From assembly GCF_015624425.1 (NCBI RefSeq), contig NZ_CP049919.1:2790001-2854000 (forward strand): a DNA stretch of 64,000 nucleotides, given 5' to 3'. This stretch comes from Roseateles sp. DAIF2. Its GTDB lineage: Bacteria; Pseudomonadota; Gammaproteobacteria; Burkholderiales; Burkholderiaceae_C. Below the pieces are notes generated by a model. The model was not told where the DNA came from, did no database searches, and was given only the letters and a program-made list of their open reading frames with translations. The first letter of the stretch is position 1, and the number at the start of each line of letters is the position of its first letter. Both the position numbers and the translations under genes were made by a program. Below are positions 28,312 through 36,910 of this stretch, piece by piece.

Positions 28312-28749
28312 ATGACAAACGCCACCGCTACCAAGAAACGACCGGTCTATCGGAACATCAACATCTTCACCGATGTCCGAACCTACCGCCTCCCGGCAGC
28401 CGGCTTTGTATCCATCCTGCATCGCGTCAGCGGTCTGCTGATGTTCCTGCTGTTGCCCTTCATCATCTGGATGTTCGACAACAGCCTGACCTCCGAGATT
28501 TCCTACGAGGCCTTCACCAACGCCTTCGTGGCCGGCATCGGCTTCGTGCCCGCCTGGTTCGTCAAGCTGGTGGTGCTGGCCCTGGCCTGGGCCTATTTCC
28601 ACCACTTCATCGCCGGCGTGCGCCACCTGTGGATGGATGCCACCCACAGCGTCAGCAAGCAGCAGGGCAAGTCCTCCGCCGTCTTCACGCTGGTTCTGAG
28701 CCTGCTGCTGACCGCGCTGACCGCGGCCAAGCTGTTCGGCGTCTACTGA
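28312..28749 (+). CDS. sdhC: Succinate dehydrogenase cytochrome b556 subunit
   Basis: A 145-residue inner-membrane protein with three predicted helices. The quinone-site motif is SILHRVSGLLMF (Ser and Arg of the SdhC signature) and the haem-ligand His is in AGVRHLWMD. It anchors SdhAB and helps pass electrons to ubiquinone. AAGG is six bases upstream of ATG 28312; an upstream ATG frame at 28225 is rejected. The first gene of sdhCDABE; a TAAAAT minus-ten-like element is at 28272-28277. Confidence 0.95.
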   Translation: MTNATATKKRPVYRNINIFTDVRTYRLPAAGFVSILHRVSGLLMFLLLPFIIWMFDNSLTSEISYEAFTNAFVAGIGFVPAWFVKLVVLALAWAYFHHFIAGVRHLWMDATHSVSKQQGKSSAVFTLVLSLLLTALTAAKLFGVY

Positions 28750-28775
28750 TCCCCAAAAACGAGAGGTCTACCCAA

Positions 28776-29135
28776 ATGAGTACCTTCGGCTCCAAACGCC
28801 TGGTCGTCGGCGCGCACTACGGTTTGCGCGACTGGCTGGCCCAGCGCATCACCGCTGTGCTGATGGCCCTGTTCACCGTCGTGCTGCTGGTGCAGTTCCT
28901 TATGCCCGGCCCGCTGGGCTATGACCACTGGGCGGCGATCTTCTCGTCGCAGTGGATGAAGGTGCTGACCTTCGTGGTGATCATCTCGCTGGCCTACCAC
29001 GCGTGGGTGGGCATGCGCGATATCTGGATGGACTATGTGCAGCCGGTCGGCATCCGCCTGGCGCTGCAGGTGTTCACGCTGGTGTGGTTGGTGGGTTGCG
29101 CCGGTTGGGCGATCCAGGTGCTTTGGAGGCTTTGA
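28776..29135 (+). CDS. sdhD: Succinate dehydrogenase hydrophobic membrane anchor subunit
   Basis: A 119-residue membrane protein with three helices. HYGLRDWLAQRITAVLMAL and the haem-region His in SLAYHAWVGMRDIWMDYV match SdhD. It forms the membrane anchor with SdhC and contributes to the quinone pocket. GAGAGG lies nine bases before ATG 28776. It is 26 bases after sdhC and five bases before sdhA, as expected of the operon. Confidence 0.94.
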   Translation: MSTFGSKRLVVGAHYGLRDWLAQRITAVLMALFTVVLLVQFLMPGPLGYDHWAAIFSSQWMKVLTFVVIISLAYHAWVGMRDIWMDYVQPVGIRLALQVFTLVWLVGCAGWAIQVLWRL

Positions 29136-29140
29136 AGAAT

Positions 29141-30916
29141 ATGCAGATTGGGACCACGCTTGCAAAGCGCAAATTCGACGTCGTGATCGTCGGGGCCGGC
29201 GGCTCCGGCATGCGCGCATCGCTGCAACTCTCGCTGGCCGGCCTGAACGTGGCCGTGCTGTCCAAGGTTTTTCCGACCCGCTCGCACACCGTGGCCGCCC
29301 AGGGCGGCATCGGCGCCAGCCTGGGCAACATGTCGGAAGACAACTGGCACTACCACTTCTTCGACACCGTCAAGGGTTCGGACTGGCTGGGTGACCAGGA
29401 CGCGATCGAGTTCATGTGCCGCGAGGCACCGAAGGTCGTGTACGAGCTCGAGCATTTCGGCATGCCCTTCGACCGCAATGCCGACGGCACGATCTACCAG
29501 CGCCCCTTCGGCGGCCATACCGCCAACTACGGCGAGAAGCCGGTGCAGCGCGCCTGCGCCGCGGCCGACCGCACCGGCCACGCGCTGCTGCACACGCTGT
29601 ACCAGCAGAACGTCAAGGCCCGCACCCAGTTCTTCGTCGAGTGGATGGCGCTGGACATCATCCGCGACGCCGAAGGTGACGCGGTGGGCGTGACCGCGCT
29701 GGAAATGGAAACCGGCGAGGTGCACATCCTCGAGGCCAAGACCGTGCTGCTGGCCACCGGCGGCGCGGGCCGCATCTTCGCGGCCTCGACCAATGCCTTC
29801 ATCAACACCGGTGACGGCCTGGGCATGGCGGCGCGCGCCGGCATCCCGCTGGAAGACATGGAGTTCTGGCAGTTCCACCCGACCGGCGTGGCCGGCGCGG
29901 GCGTGCTGCTGACCGAGGGCTGCCGCGGCGAGGGCGCGATCCTGCGCAACGCCAACGGCGAGCGCTTCATGGAGCGCTATGCGCCCACGCTGAAGGACCT
30001 GGCGCCGCGCGACTTCGTCTCGCGCTCGATGGACCAGGAGATCAAGGAAGGTCGCGGCTGCGGTCCCAACAAGGACTATGTGCTGCTGGACATGACCCAC
30101 CTGGGCGCCGAGACCATCGCCAAGCGCCTGCCTTCGGTGCTGGAGATCGGCCACAACTTCGCCAACGTCGACATCACCAAGGAACCGATCCCCGTGGTGC
30201 CGACCATCCATTACCAGATGGGTGGCATCCCGACCAACGTCCATGGTCAGGTCGTGATCCCGAAGAACGGCAAGCACAACGACATCATCAACGGCCTCTA
30301 CGCCGTCGGCGAATGCTCCTGCGTGAGCGTGCATGGCGCCAACCGCCTGGGCACCAACTCGCTGCTCGACCTGGTGGTGTTCGGCCGCGCGGCCGGCAAC
30401 CACATCGTCGACTTCAACCTGAAGACCAAGTCGCACAAGCCCCTGCCCAAGGACGCCGCCGACCGCACCCTGGCGCGCTTGGCGCGCCTGGAGTCGGCCA
30501 GCAACGGCGAATACGCGCAGAACGTGGCCAACGACATCCGTTCGACCATGCAAAAACATGCCGGCGTGTTCCGCACCCAGGCCAGCATGGACGAGGGCGT
30601 GACGAAGATCCTTGAGGTCGCCCAGCGCGTCGGCGGCATCGGCCTGAAGGACAAGTCCAAGGTCTTCAACACCGAGCGCGTCGAAGCGCTGGAGGTCGAG
30701 AACCTGATCGAGGCCGCCAAGGCCACGATGACCTCGGCCGCGGCCCGCCCGGAATCGCGTGGCGCCCATGCCCACAACGACTATCCGAACCGCGACGACG
30801 CCAACTGGATGAAGCACACGCTGTGGTACTCCGAAGGCAACCGCCTGGACTACAAGCCGGTGAACCTGCAGCCGCTGACCGTCGAGTCCGTGCCGCCCAA
30901 GGTCCGCACGTTCTAA
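29141..30916 (+). CDS. sdhA: Succinate dehydrogenase flavoprotein subunit
   Basis: A 591-residue protein. The FAD-binding start is [14 protein letters not shown], and the covalent flavin His49 is in [12 protein letters not shown]. Active-site and substrate motifs include [17 protein letters not shown] and [19 protein letters not shown]. It oxidises succinate to fumarate on the cytoplasmic face. TTGGAGG stands 11 bases before ATG 29141. Confidence 0.97.
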   Translation: MQIGTTLAKRKFDVVIVGAGGSGMRASLQLSLAGLNVAVLSKVFPTRSHTVAAQGGIGASLGNMSEDNWHYHFFDTVKGSDWLGDQDAIEFMCREAPKVVYELEHFGMPFDRNADGTIYQRPFGGHTANYGEKPVQRACAAADRTGHALLHTLYQQNVKARTQFFVEWMALDIIRDAEGDAVGVTALEMETGEVHILEAKTVLLATGGAGRIFAASTNAFINTGDGLGMAARAGIPLEDMEFWQFHPTGVAGAGVLLTEGCRGEGAILRNANGERFMERYAPTLKDLAPRDFVSRSMDQEIKEGRGCGPNKDYVLLDMTHLGAETIAKRLPSVLEIGHNFANVDITKEPIPVVPTIHYQMGGIPTNVHGQVVIPKNGKHNDIINGLYAVGECSCVSVHGANRLGTNSLLDLVVFGRAAGNHIVDFNLKTKSHKPLPKDAADRTLARLARLESASNGEYAQNVANDIRSTMQKHAGVFRTQASMDEGVTKILEVAQRVGGIGLKDKSKVFNTERVEALEVENLIEAAKATMTSAAARPESRGAHAHNDYPNRDDANWMKHTLWYSEGNRLDYKPVNLQPLTVESVPPKVRTF

Positions 30917-30938
30917 GCCAAGGATAGAGAGCAAGACA

Positions 30939-31640
30939 ATGAAGCGCACTTTCCAGATCTACCGCTACGATCCCGACAAGGACGCCAAGCCCTACATTCA
31001 GACCCTCGAGATCGAACTCGACGGTCATGAGCGCATGCTGCTGGACGCCCTGGTCAAGCTCAAGGCCCTGGATCCGACCCTGAGCTTCCGCCGCAGCTGC
31101 CGTGAAGGCGTCTGCGGTTCGGACGCGATGAACATCAACGGCAAGAACGGCCTGGCCTGCCTGACGAACATGCGCACGCTGTCCGGCACCATCGTGCTCA
31201 AGCCGCTGCCCGGACTGCCGGTCGTGCGCGACCTGATCGTCGACATGACGCAGTTCTTCAAGCAGTACAACTCGATCAAGCCCTACCTGGTCAACGACAA
31301 CCCGCCGCCCGAGAAGGAGCGTCTGCAGTCGCCGGTGGAGCGCGAGGAACTGGACGGCCTGTACGAATGCATCCTGTGTGCCAGCTGCTCGACCAGCTGC
31401 CCCAGCTTCTGGTGGAACCCCGACAAGTTCGTCGGGCCCGCCGGCCTGCTGCAGGCCTACCGCTTCATCGCCGACAGCCGCGACGAAGCGACGGCCGAGC
31501 GCCTGGACAACCTGGAAGATCCGTACCGCCTGTTCCGCTGCCACACCATCATGAACTGCGTCGACGTCTGCCCGAAGGGACTGAACCCGACGAAGGCCAT
31601 CGGCAAGATCAAGGAACTGATGGTGCGTCGCGCCGTCTGA
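30939..31640 (+). CDS. sdhB: Succinate dehydrogenase iron-sulfur subunit
   Basis: A 233-residue protein with all cluster ligands: [12 protein letters not shown] plus a later Cys for the 2Fe-2S centre, [12 protein letters not shown] for the 4Fe-4S centre, and [17 protein letters not shown] completing the 3Fe-4S and 4Fe-4S sites. It carries electrons from the flavin in SdhA to the membrane quinone. It begins 22 bases after sdhA. Confidence 0.97.
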   Translation: MKRTFQIYRYDPDKDAKPYIQTLEIELDGHERMLLDALVKLKALDPTLSFRRSCREGVCGSDAMNINGKNGLACLTNMRTLSGTIVLKPLPGLPVVRDLIVDMTQFFKQYNSIKPYLVNDNPPPEKERLQSPVEREELDGLYECILCASCSTSCPSFWWNPDKFVGPAGLLQAYRFIADSRDEATAERLDNLEDPYRLFRCHTIMNCVDVCPKGLNPTKAIGKIKELMVRRAV

Positions 31641-31652
31641 TATGCAAGCGTG

Positions 31653-31928
31653 ATGACGGCGCTCGACAAACCCATCGATGAGAGGGCTCTTTCCAAGCTC
31701 AAGTGGCGCTGCCGCCGCGGCCTGCTGGAGAATGACCTTTTCATCGAGCGCTTCTTCCAGAGGCACGAGAGCAGCCTGACGGAGTTCCAGGCCGAGGGCC
31801 TGCGCCAGCTGATGGATCTGTCGGACAACGATCTGATGGATCTGCTGCTGCGCCGCAAGGAGCCCGAGGGTGAGCTGGATCGCGCCGATGTGCAAGAGGT
31901 CCTGGGCCTGCTCAGGACACCTTCTTAA
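31653..31928 (+). CDS. sdhE: Succinate dehydrogenase flavinylation factor (SdhE)
   Basis: A 91-residue helical protein. WRCRRGLLENDL contains the RGxxE signature that contacts SdhA during covalent FAD attachment. ATG 31653 is chosen over GTG 31650. Its position between sdhB and gltA is the usual one in Burkholderiales. It ends 32 bases before the citrate synthase start. Confidence 0.93.
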   Translation: MTALDKPIDERALSKLKWRCRRGLLENDLFIERFFQRHESSLTEFQAEGLRQLMDLSDNDLMDLLLRRKEPEGELDRADVQEVLGLLRTPS

Positions 31929-31949
31929 ACAAATCCCCAAAGAAGTCAT

Positions 31950-31954
31950 AAGGA
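31950..31954 (+). promoter_or_regulatory. Ribosome binding site deciding the gltA start
   Basis: AAGGA ends six bases before ATG 31961 but abuts ATG 31955. Spacing therefore supports 31961 (MTPSDVK) as the start. Confidence 0.7.
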
Positions 31955-31960
31955 ATGCCC

Positions 31961-33271
31961 ATGACCCCCTCTGACGTCAAAGCCACCCTGTCGTTCACGG
32001 ACGGCAGCCCCAGCATGGACCTGCCCATCTACAAGGGCACGGTGGGTCCGGATGTGATCGACATCCGCAAGCTCTACGCTCAGACGGGCAAGTTCACCTA
32101 CGACCCGGGCTTCCTGTCGACCGCCTCCTGCAACTCGACCATCACCTACATCGATGGCGACAAGGGCGAGCTGCTGTATCGCGGCTACCCGATCGAGCAA
32201 CTGGCCGTCAACTGCGACTACCTTGAGACCTGCTACCTGCTGCTGTACGGAGAGCTGCCGAACGCCTCGCAGAAGGAAGAGTTCACCGCCCGCGTGACCA
32301 ACCACACGATGGTCAACGAGCAGATGCAGTTTTTCCTGCGCGGTTTCCGTCGCGACGCGCACCCGATGGCCGTGATGACCGGCCTGGTCGGCGCGATGTC
32401 GGCCTTCTATCACGACAGCACCGACATCAATAACCCCGAGCACCGCGAGATCGCCGCGATCCGCCTGATCGCGAAGATGCCGACGCTCGTGGCGATGGCC
32501 TACAAGTACACCATCGGCCAGCCTTACATCTACCCGAAGAACGATCTCTCGTACGCCGGCAACTTCATGCGCATGATGTTCGCCACGCCCTGCGAGGACT
32601 ACAAGCCCAACGACGTGCTGGTGCGCGCGATGGACCGCATCTTCACCCTGCACGCCGATCACGAGCAGAACGCCTCGACCTCGACCGTGCGCCTGTGCGG
32701 CTCGTCGGGCACCAACCCGTTCGCGGCGATCGCAGCCGGCGTGGCCTGCCTGTGGGGCCCGGCCCATGGTGGCGCCAACGAGGCGGCGCTGAACATGCTC
32801 GGCGACATCCAGAAGCAGGGCGGCGTGGCCAAGATCGGCGAGTTCATCAAGCAGGTCAAGGACAAGAACAGCAACGTCAAGCTGATGGGCTTCGGCCACC
32901 GGGTCTACAAGAACTACGACCCGCGCGCCAAGCTGATGCGCGAGACCTGCCACGAGGTGCTGAACGAGCTGGGCCTGCACAACGACCCGATGTTCAAGCT
33001 GGCGATGGAGCTGGAGAAGATCGCGCTGGAAGACGAATACTTCGTCGCCCGCAAGCTCTACCCGAACGTCGACTTCTACTCCGGCATCGTGCAGCGCGCC
33101 ATCGGCATCCCGGTGCCGCTGTTCACCGCGATCTTCGCGCTGGCCCGCACGGTCGGCTGGATTGCCCAGCTCAACGAGATGATCGGCGACCCCGAGTACA
33201 AGATCGGCCGTCCGCGCCAGCTCTTCGTCGGCGCCACCTCGCGCGACGTCAAGCCGATCGCCCAGCGCTGA
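31961..33271 (+). CDS. gltA: Citrate synthase (type II)
   Basis: A 436-residue protein, matching the hexameric citrate synthase of Gram-negative bacteria. Catalytic blocks are [11 protein letters not shown], the histidine in [15 protein letters not shown] and [15 protein letters not shown] with the substrate-binding arginine. It condenses acetyl-CoA and oxaloacetate into citrate. Cotranscribed with the sdh genes or transcribed from its own promoter in the short gap before it. A strong terminator follows. Confidence 0.97.
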   Translation: MTPSDVKATLSFTDGSPSMDLPIYKGTVGPDVIDIRKLYAQTGKFTYDPGFLSTASCNSTITYIDGDKGELLYRGYPIEQLAVNCDYLETCYLLLYGELPNASQKEEFTARVTNHTMVNEQMQFFLRGFRRDAHPMAVMTGLVGAMSAFYHDSTDINNPEHREIAAIRLIAKMPTLVAMAYKYTIGQPYIYPKNDLSYAGNFMRMMFATPCEDYKPNDVLVRAMDRIFTLHADHEQNASTSTVRLCGSSGTNPFAAIAAGVACLWGPAHGGANEAALNMLGDIQKQGGVAKIGEFIKQVKDKNSNVKLMGFGHRVYKNYDPRAKLMRETCHEVLNELGLHNDPMFKLAMELEKIALEDEYFVARKLYPNVDFYSGIVQRAIGIPVPLFTAIFALARTVGWIAQLNEMIGDPEYKIGRPRQLFVGATSRDVKPIAQR

Positions 33272-33327
33272 TCGACGCTTGAATCCGCGGTCGGGGAGGG
33301 TATCCGCTCCCGCCGGCCGCCGGACCG

Positions 33328-33366
33328 AACCCCGCCAGCCTTCTTTGGCTCGCGGGGTTTTTCTTT
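33328..33366 (+). terminator. Intrinsic terminator after gltA
   Basis: AACCCCGCCAGCC pairs with GGCTCGCGGGGTT (one mismatch in 13) around TTCTTT, followed by a T-rich tract. It ends the sdh-gltA transcript about 60 bases past the stop. Confidence 0.9.
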
Positions 33367-33414
33367 GCTTCCTTGCGCCTTGATTGGTGATGTCACGATG
33401 GCAGAGGCCTGGGC

Positions 33415-33506
33415 GCAGGAGGGAGGGCAGGCCTGCTGCTACGTGTCCCCCGGCCGCTTCGCGGCCTCCTCCTTGACCTCCGCATCAGGCCTACCCTCCC
33501 TCCTGC
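33415..33506 (-). repeat. Stem-loop element A with conserved core
   Basis: Outer arms at 33415-33435 and 33486-33506 match at 20 of 21 positions. Between them lies a 37-base core at 33443-33479 with its own hairpin (GGCCGC, TTC, GCGGCC). The core recurs, inverted, inside element B. The single arm mismatch is C/A here, which becomes a G-U pair if RNA is made from the minus strand. Either a dispersed palindromic repeat of REP kind or a structured RNA. Confidence 0.6.
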
Positions 33507-33552
33507 TTGGTGCTGCGTTGGGCTTTCTTCGCGAACCACGTGCGGTGGATTG

Positions 33553-33648
33553 GCCGGGATGCGGGTATGCGCAATTGCGCAGGTTAAGGAGGAGGGCCGC
33601 AAAGCGGCCCGGGGGACACGGAGCAATTGCGCATGCCCGCGTCCCGGC
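33553..33648 (+). repeat. Stem-loop element B with conserved core
   Basis: Outer arms at 33553-33580 and 33621-33648 match at 25 of 28 positions; two of the three mismatches are T/G, which would be U-G pairs in plus-strand RNA. The core 33581-33619 is the inverted counterpart of the core of element A, with the hairpin GGGCCGC, AAA, GCGGCCC and an AAGGAGGA run like a Shine-Dalgarno sequence. The outer stems of A and B share no sequence, so pairing is kept while bases change. Confidence 0.6.
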
Positions 33649-33755
33649 GCAGCCCGGCCCTGCAGAAGGGGGCATTAAGACGCGCACGACTTTGCTCTGC
33701 CTCGGAACGAGTGTTGGCTGAAGCTAGGGTTAATGCCGGGCGATCTGTCCCCTCT

Positions 33756-33767
33756 ATTTGCGCAAAT
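33756..33767. promoter_or_regulatory. Palindrome ATTTGCGCAAAT, possible secondary operator
   Basis: A perfect 12-base palindrome with a CG-type centre, about 65 bases upstream of the main LacI-type palindrome. The spacing of near six helical turns would allow looping. It may be chance. Confidence 0.4.
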
Positions 33768-33818
33768 GGCCGGAGCGAGGTGAAACGCGCGCTAACATTT
33801 CAGCTATGCTTTCCCAGT

Positions 33819-33834
33819 TGGCAAACGTTTGCCA
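33819..33834. promoter_or_regulatory. LacI-family operator
   Basis: TGGCAAACGTTTGCCA is a perfect 16-base palindrome with central CG, the classical form for LacI/PurR-type regulators. It lies 74 bases before the LacI gene and just downstream of a possible TATGCT minus-ten element at 33805-33810, so bound protein would block initiation. Autorepression of the salvage operon is the natural reading. Confidence 0.82.
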
Positions 33835-33907
33835 TTGCGAATTCAGGCATGTAGCGCCGCCCGGCGCGATCCGAACCGGAATGTAGGCACGAGGACCGAG
33901 TCAGTCT

Positions 33908-34912
33908 GTGAGCACGATCAAGGATGTTGCGGCCCTGGCCGGGGTGTCATTCACCACTGTTTCCCATGTCCTGAACGACACCCGCCCGGTCAGCGCCGAT
34001 GCGCGTCGCCGGGTGCTGGCCGCGGTCGAGGAGATCGGCTACCTGCCCAGCGCGGTGGCGCGCTCGCTGCGCAAGAGCGAGACCAAGATCGTCGGCGTGC
34101 TGGTGCCCAACGTGAACAACCCCTTCTTCGCCGAGCTGGTGGTCGGGGTCGAGGAATGCTGCCGGCTGGCCGGCTACTCGGTGTTCCTTTGCAACTCGGA
34201 CAACGACCCGAAGCGCCAGCAGCAGTACATGCGCACCCTGCTGGAAAAGCGCATCGACGGCCTGCTGCTGTCCTCCGCCGGCGATGCCGAGGCGCTGGCG
34301 CGCATCTTCAAGCTGGCCACCGTGCCCTTGGTGACGGTTGACCGGTTGGTGCCCGGCGCGCGCGCCGACCGCGTCAGCGTCAACAACCTGGACGGCGCTC
34401 ACAAGGCGGTCAAGCATCTGCTCGACCTGGGGCACCGCCGCATCGCCTGCGTCAGCGGCCCGAGCGAGTTCGAGGTGACCAGCGAGCGGGTCGAGGGCTG
34501 GCGCCGCGCCCAGCTGGAGCGCGGGCTGCAACCCGACGAGGGCCTGCTGGTCGAGAGCGACTTCAGCAGCGCCGGCGGCTACGAGGCGCTGCGCCAGCTG
34601 CTGCGCCGACGCCCCGACATCACCGCGGTGTTCGCCAGCAATGACCTGATGGCCCTGGGCGCGCTGCGTGCCGCGGCCGAGGCCGGCCTGAACGTGCCGC
34701 GCCAGTTCTCGGTGGTCGGCTTCGACGATGTGGAGCTGAGCGGCTATGTCTACCCGGCACTGACCACGGTCGGCTGCTCGATCAAGGAGCTCGGGCGCGA
34801 GGCCGCGCGGGTGCTGATCGACCGCATCGACAACCCCGGCGCGCCGCTGAAGGACGTGCAGCTGACGCCGCGCCTGGTGGTGCGCGAAAGCACCGCCGCA
34901 CCGGTGCGCTGA
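33908..34912 (+). CDS. LacI-family regulator, ribose/nucleoside salvage type
   Basis: A 334-residue protein. Residues 1-56 are the LacI helix-turn-helix and hinge (TIKDVAALAGVSFTTVSHVLN), and the rest is a periplasmic-binding-like sensor domain (VGVLVPNVNNPFFAEL). The start is GTG 33908. It is the first gene before ribokinase, nucleoside hydrolase and an adenosine-type deaminase. Relatives such as RbsR answer to ribose or ribose phosphate, and a nucleoside is equally possible. The palindrome upstream fits its own site. Confidence 0.9.
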   Translation: MSTIKDVAALAGVSFTTVSHVLNDTRPVSADARRRVLAAVEEIGYLPSAVARSLRKSETKIVGVLVPNVNNPFFAELVVGVEECCRLAGYSVFLCNSDNDPKRQQQYMRTLLEKRIDGLLLSSAGDAEALARIFKLATVPLVTVDRLVPGARADRVSVNNLDGAHKAVKHLLDLGHRRIACVSGPSEFEVTSERVEGWRRAQLERGLQPDEGLLVESDFSSAGGYEALRQLLRRRPDITAVFASNDLMALGALRAAAEAGLNVPRQFSVVGFDDVELSGYVYPALTTVGCSIKELGREAARVLIDRIDNPGAPLKDVQLTPRLVVRESTAAPVR

Positions 34913-34930
34913 GCCCGGCCGGGAACGCAA

Positions 34931-34960
34931 GATGACGACGATGATGACGATGACTGTGAC
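34931..34960 (+). repeat. Short GATGAC-type tandem repeat
   Basis: Imperfect GATGAC and GATGACGAC units fill the 63-base gap between the regulator and ribokinase genes. The gap also holds the GAGGGAG ribosome site for rbsK. No function is apparent; such a run could vary in copy number. Confidence 0.4.
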
Positions 34961-34975
34961 GAGGGAGTTCTTCCG

Positions 34976-35920
34976 ATGACGGACCAGCGCGCTGCCGCAG
35001 GACCCGCCGCCCAGGTGGTGGTGGTCGGTAGCATCAATATGGACATGATCTCGCTCTCCAAGCGCCTACCGGCGCCCGGCGAGACCCTGATGGGCGAGGC
35101 CTTCGCGATGACGCCGGGCGGCAAGGGCGCGAACCAGGCGGTGGCCGCCGCGCGCCTGGGCGCGCCGGTGGCCTTCCTGTCTAGGGTCGGCACCCAGGCC
35201 CATGGCCGCGAGCTGCTGGCGGCACTGGCCGCCGAGGGCATCGCGACCGAGGGCGTGGTGGTGGACGAGGCGGCGCTGCCGGGCATCGCGGTGATCATGG
35301 TCGCTAGCGAGGGCGGCGAGAACTCGATCGTCTATGTGCCGGGCAGCAATGCCGATCTGGCCCCCGCCGATGTGGACGCCGGCGCCGCGCTGCTGCAGGG
35401 CGCGCGGGTGCTGGTGGCCCAGCTGGAGGTGCCGGTGCCGGCGATCCGCCGCGCCTTCGAGCTGGCCCGCGCGGCCGGCGTCACGACCATTCTGAACGCC
35501 GCGCCGGCGCTGCCGGCCGGGGCCGAGCTGCTGCCGCTGACCGACTGGCTGGTGCTCAACGAGACCGAGGCGGCCCAGTTCGCGGGTCTGCCGGCCGGCG
35601 GCCTGGAGGAGGCCGGCCAGGCGGCGCGCGCGCTGCTGCTGCAGGGCCCGCACCAGGTCGCGGTGACCCTGGGTGCGCAGGGCGTGCTGCTGTGCGAAGC
35701 GACGGGCGCGCTGACGCATCTGCCGGCCCGGGTGGTGAAGGCGGTCGACACGGTCGGCGCCGGCGACACCTTCGTCGGCGGCCTGGCCACCGGCCTGGCC
35801 GAGGGCATGGCCGCGGCCGATGCGGTGCGCCTGGGCCAGGCGGCCGCAGCGATCGCGGTCAGCCGCAGCGGCGTGCAGTCGGCGATGCCGCGCCGCGCCG
35901 AACTGGCAGAGGAGCTGTGA
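34976..35920 (+). CDS. rbsK: Ribokinase
   Basis: A 314-residue PfkB-family sugar kinase. VVGSINMDMIS and GGKGANQAVAAARLG are the substrate-binding motifs, and VDTVGAGDTFVGGLATG holds the catalytic Asp and anion hole. It phosphorylates ribose to ribose 5-phosphate with ATP. GAGGGAG stands eight bases before the start. Two bases separate it from the next gene. Ribose would come from the nucleoside hydrolase in this operon. Confidence 0.93.
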   Translation: MTDQRAAAGPAAQVVVVGSINMDMISLSKRLPAPGETLMGEAFAMTPGGKGANQAVAAARLGAPVAFLSRVGTQAHGRELLAALAAEGIATEGVVVDEAALPGIAVIMVASEGGENSIVYVPGSNADLAPADVDAGAALLQGARVLVAQLEVPVPAIRRAFELARAAGVTTILNAAPALPAGAELLPLTDWLVLNETEAAQFAGLPAGGLEEAGQAARALLLQGPHQVAVTLGAQGVLLCEATGALTHLPARVVKAVDTVGAGDTFVGGLATGLAEGMAAADAVRLGQAAAAIAVSRSGVQSAMPRRAELAEEL

Positions 35921-35922
35921 CG

Positions 35923-36906
35923 ATGAGCAGCCACAAGCCCATTCATCAGGTCATCTTCGACACCGACCCGGGCATCGACGATGCGATGGCCCTGTTCCTG
36001 CTGGCGCGCCATCCGTCCATCGAGCTGCGCGCGCTGACCACGGTGTTCGGCAATGCCTCGGTGCAGACGACCACGCGCAACGCGCTGGCCCTGAGCGCCT
36101 TCTACGGCCTGTCTATCCCGGTCGCGGCCGGCGCGGCCGGCCCGCTGGGCGCCTCGGGCGAGAAGGAGTTTCCGGCCCATGTGCATGGCGACGACGGCCT
36201 GGGCGGCATGTTCGAGCGCCTGTCCAGCGGGGCGGCAAGACCCGACCCCCGACCCGCGCATCAGCTGATCTGCGAGATGGTCAATGCCCAGCCGGGCGAG
36301 CTGACCCTGGTGGCCGTCGGCCCGATGACCAATCTGGCGCTGGCGCTGCGCCACGATCCCTCGATCACGCAGAAGGTCAGGCAGGTGATCGTGATGGGCG
36401 GCGCCTTCGGCACCTACGGCCATGGCGGCAATGTCACGCCGGTGGCCGAGGCCAACATCATCAACGACCCCGAGGCCGCGGACCTGGTGTTCACCGCCGA
36501 CTGGCCGGTGGTGCTGGTCGGCCTGGACGTCACGCAGGAAGTGGTGATGAAGGAGGAGTTCCTGGCCGGGCTGCGCGGCAAGGGGCAGGGCGCCGGCGAC
36601 TTCCTGTGGGAGGCGACGCGCCACTACCAGGATTTCTACCATGGCCGGGACGGCATCGGCGGCATCTACTCGCACGACAGCAGCGCGATCGCCTACCTGA
36701 TCGACCCGAGCCTGTTCACCCTGCGCGCCGGCCCGGTGCGAGTCGTGACCGAGGGCATCGCGCGCGGCCAGACCATCCAGGACTTCGCCAAGCCCACCGG
36801 CGCCCAGACGCCGTGGAGCGCCTGCCCGCCGCAGCAGGTCTGCATCGCGGTCGACGAGGACGGCGTGCTGGAACTTTTTGCCCAGGCTTTTGAAACCAAG
36901 GAATGA
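35923..36906 (+). CDS. Inosine/uridine-preferring nucleoside hydrolase
   Basis: A 327-residue protein with the calcium-binding N-terminal motif DTDPGIDDAMAL (Asp13, Asp15, Asp19, Asp20) and the catalytic His in YSHDSSAIAYL. It hydrolyses the N-glycosidic bond of nucleosides to base and ribose. It fits between ribokinase and the deaminase gene, which begins five bases later. Base preference cannot be read reliably. Confidence 0.92.
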   Translation: MSSHKPIHQVIFDTDPGIDDAMALFLLARHPSIELRALTTVFGNASVQTTTRNALALSAFYGLSIPVAAGAAGPLGASGEKEFPAHVHGDDGLGGMFERLSSGAARPDPRPAHQLICEMVNAQPGELTLVAVGPMTNLALALRHDPSITQKVRQVIVMGGAFGTYGHGGNVTPVAEANIINDPEAADLVFTADWPVVLVGLDVTQEVVMKEEFLAGLRGKGQGAGDFLWEATRHYQDFYHGRDGIGGIYSHDSSAIAYLIDPSLFTLRAGPVRVVTEGIARGQTIQDFAKPTGAQTPWSACPPQQVCIAVDEDGVLELFAQAFETKE

Positions 36907-36910
36907 CAGC

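Larger units (their letters stand above)
33367..33907. other. Long non-coding region with nested palindromes
   Basis: About 540 bases between the gltA terminator and the LacI gene carry no credible protein gene. The stretch holds the two stem-loop elements listed separately, an 8-base inverted repeat (GGCATTAA at 33671, TTAATGCC at 33730), a small palindrome at 33756, and the LacI-type operator at 33819. The short frames here match no recognisable product. Confidence 0.65.

Noticed and set aside
34913..34975. GATGAC run as a possible small peptide gene
   Set aside because: It is a simple repeat between coupled genes, without a coding pattern; listed only as a repeat.
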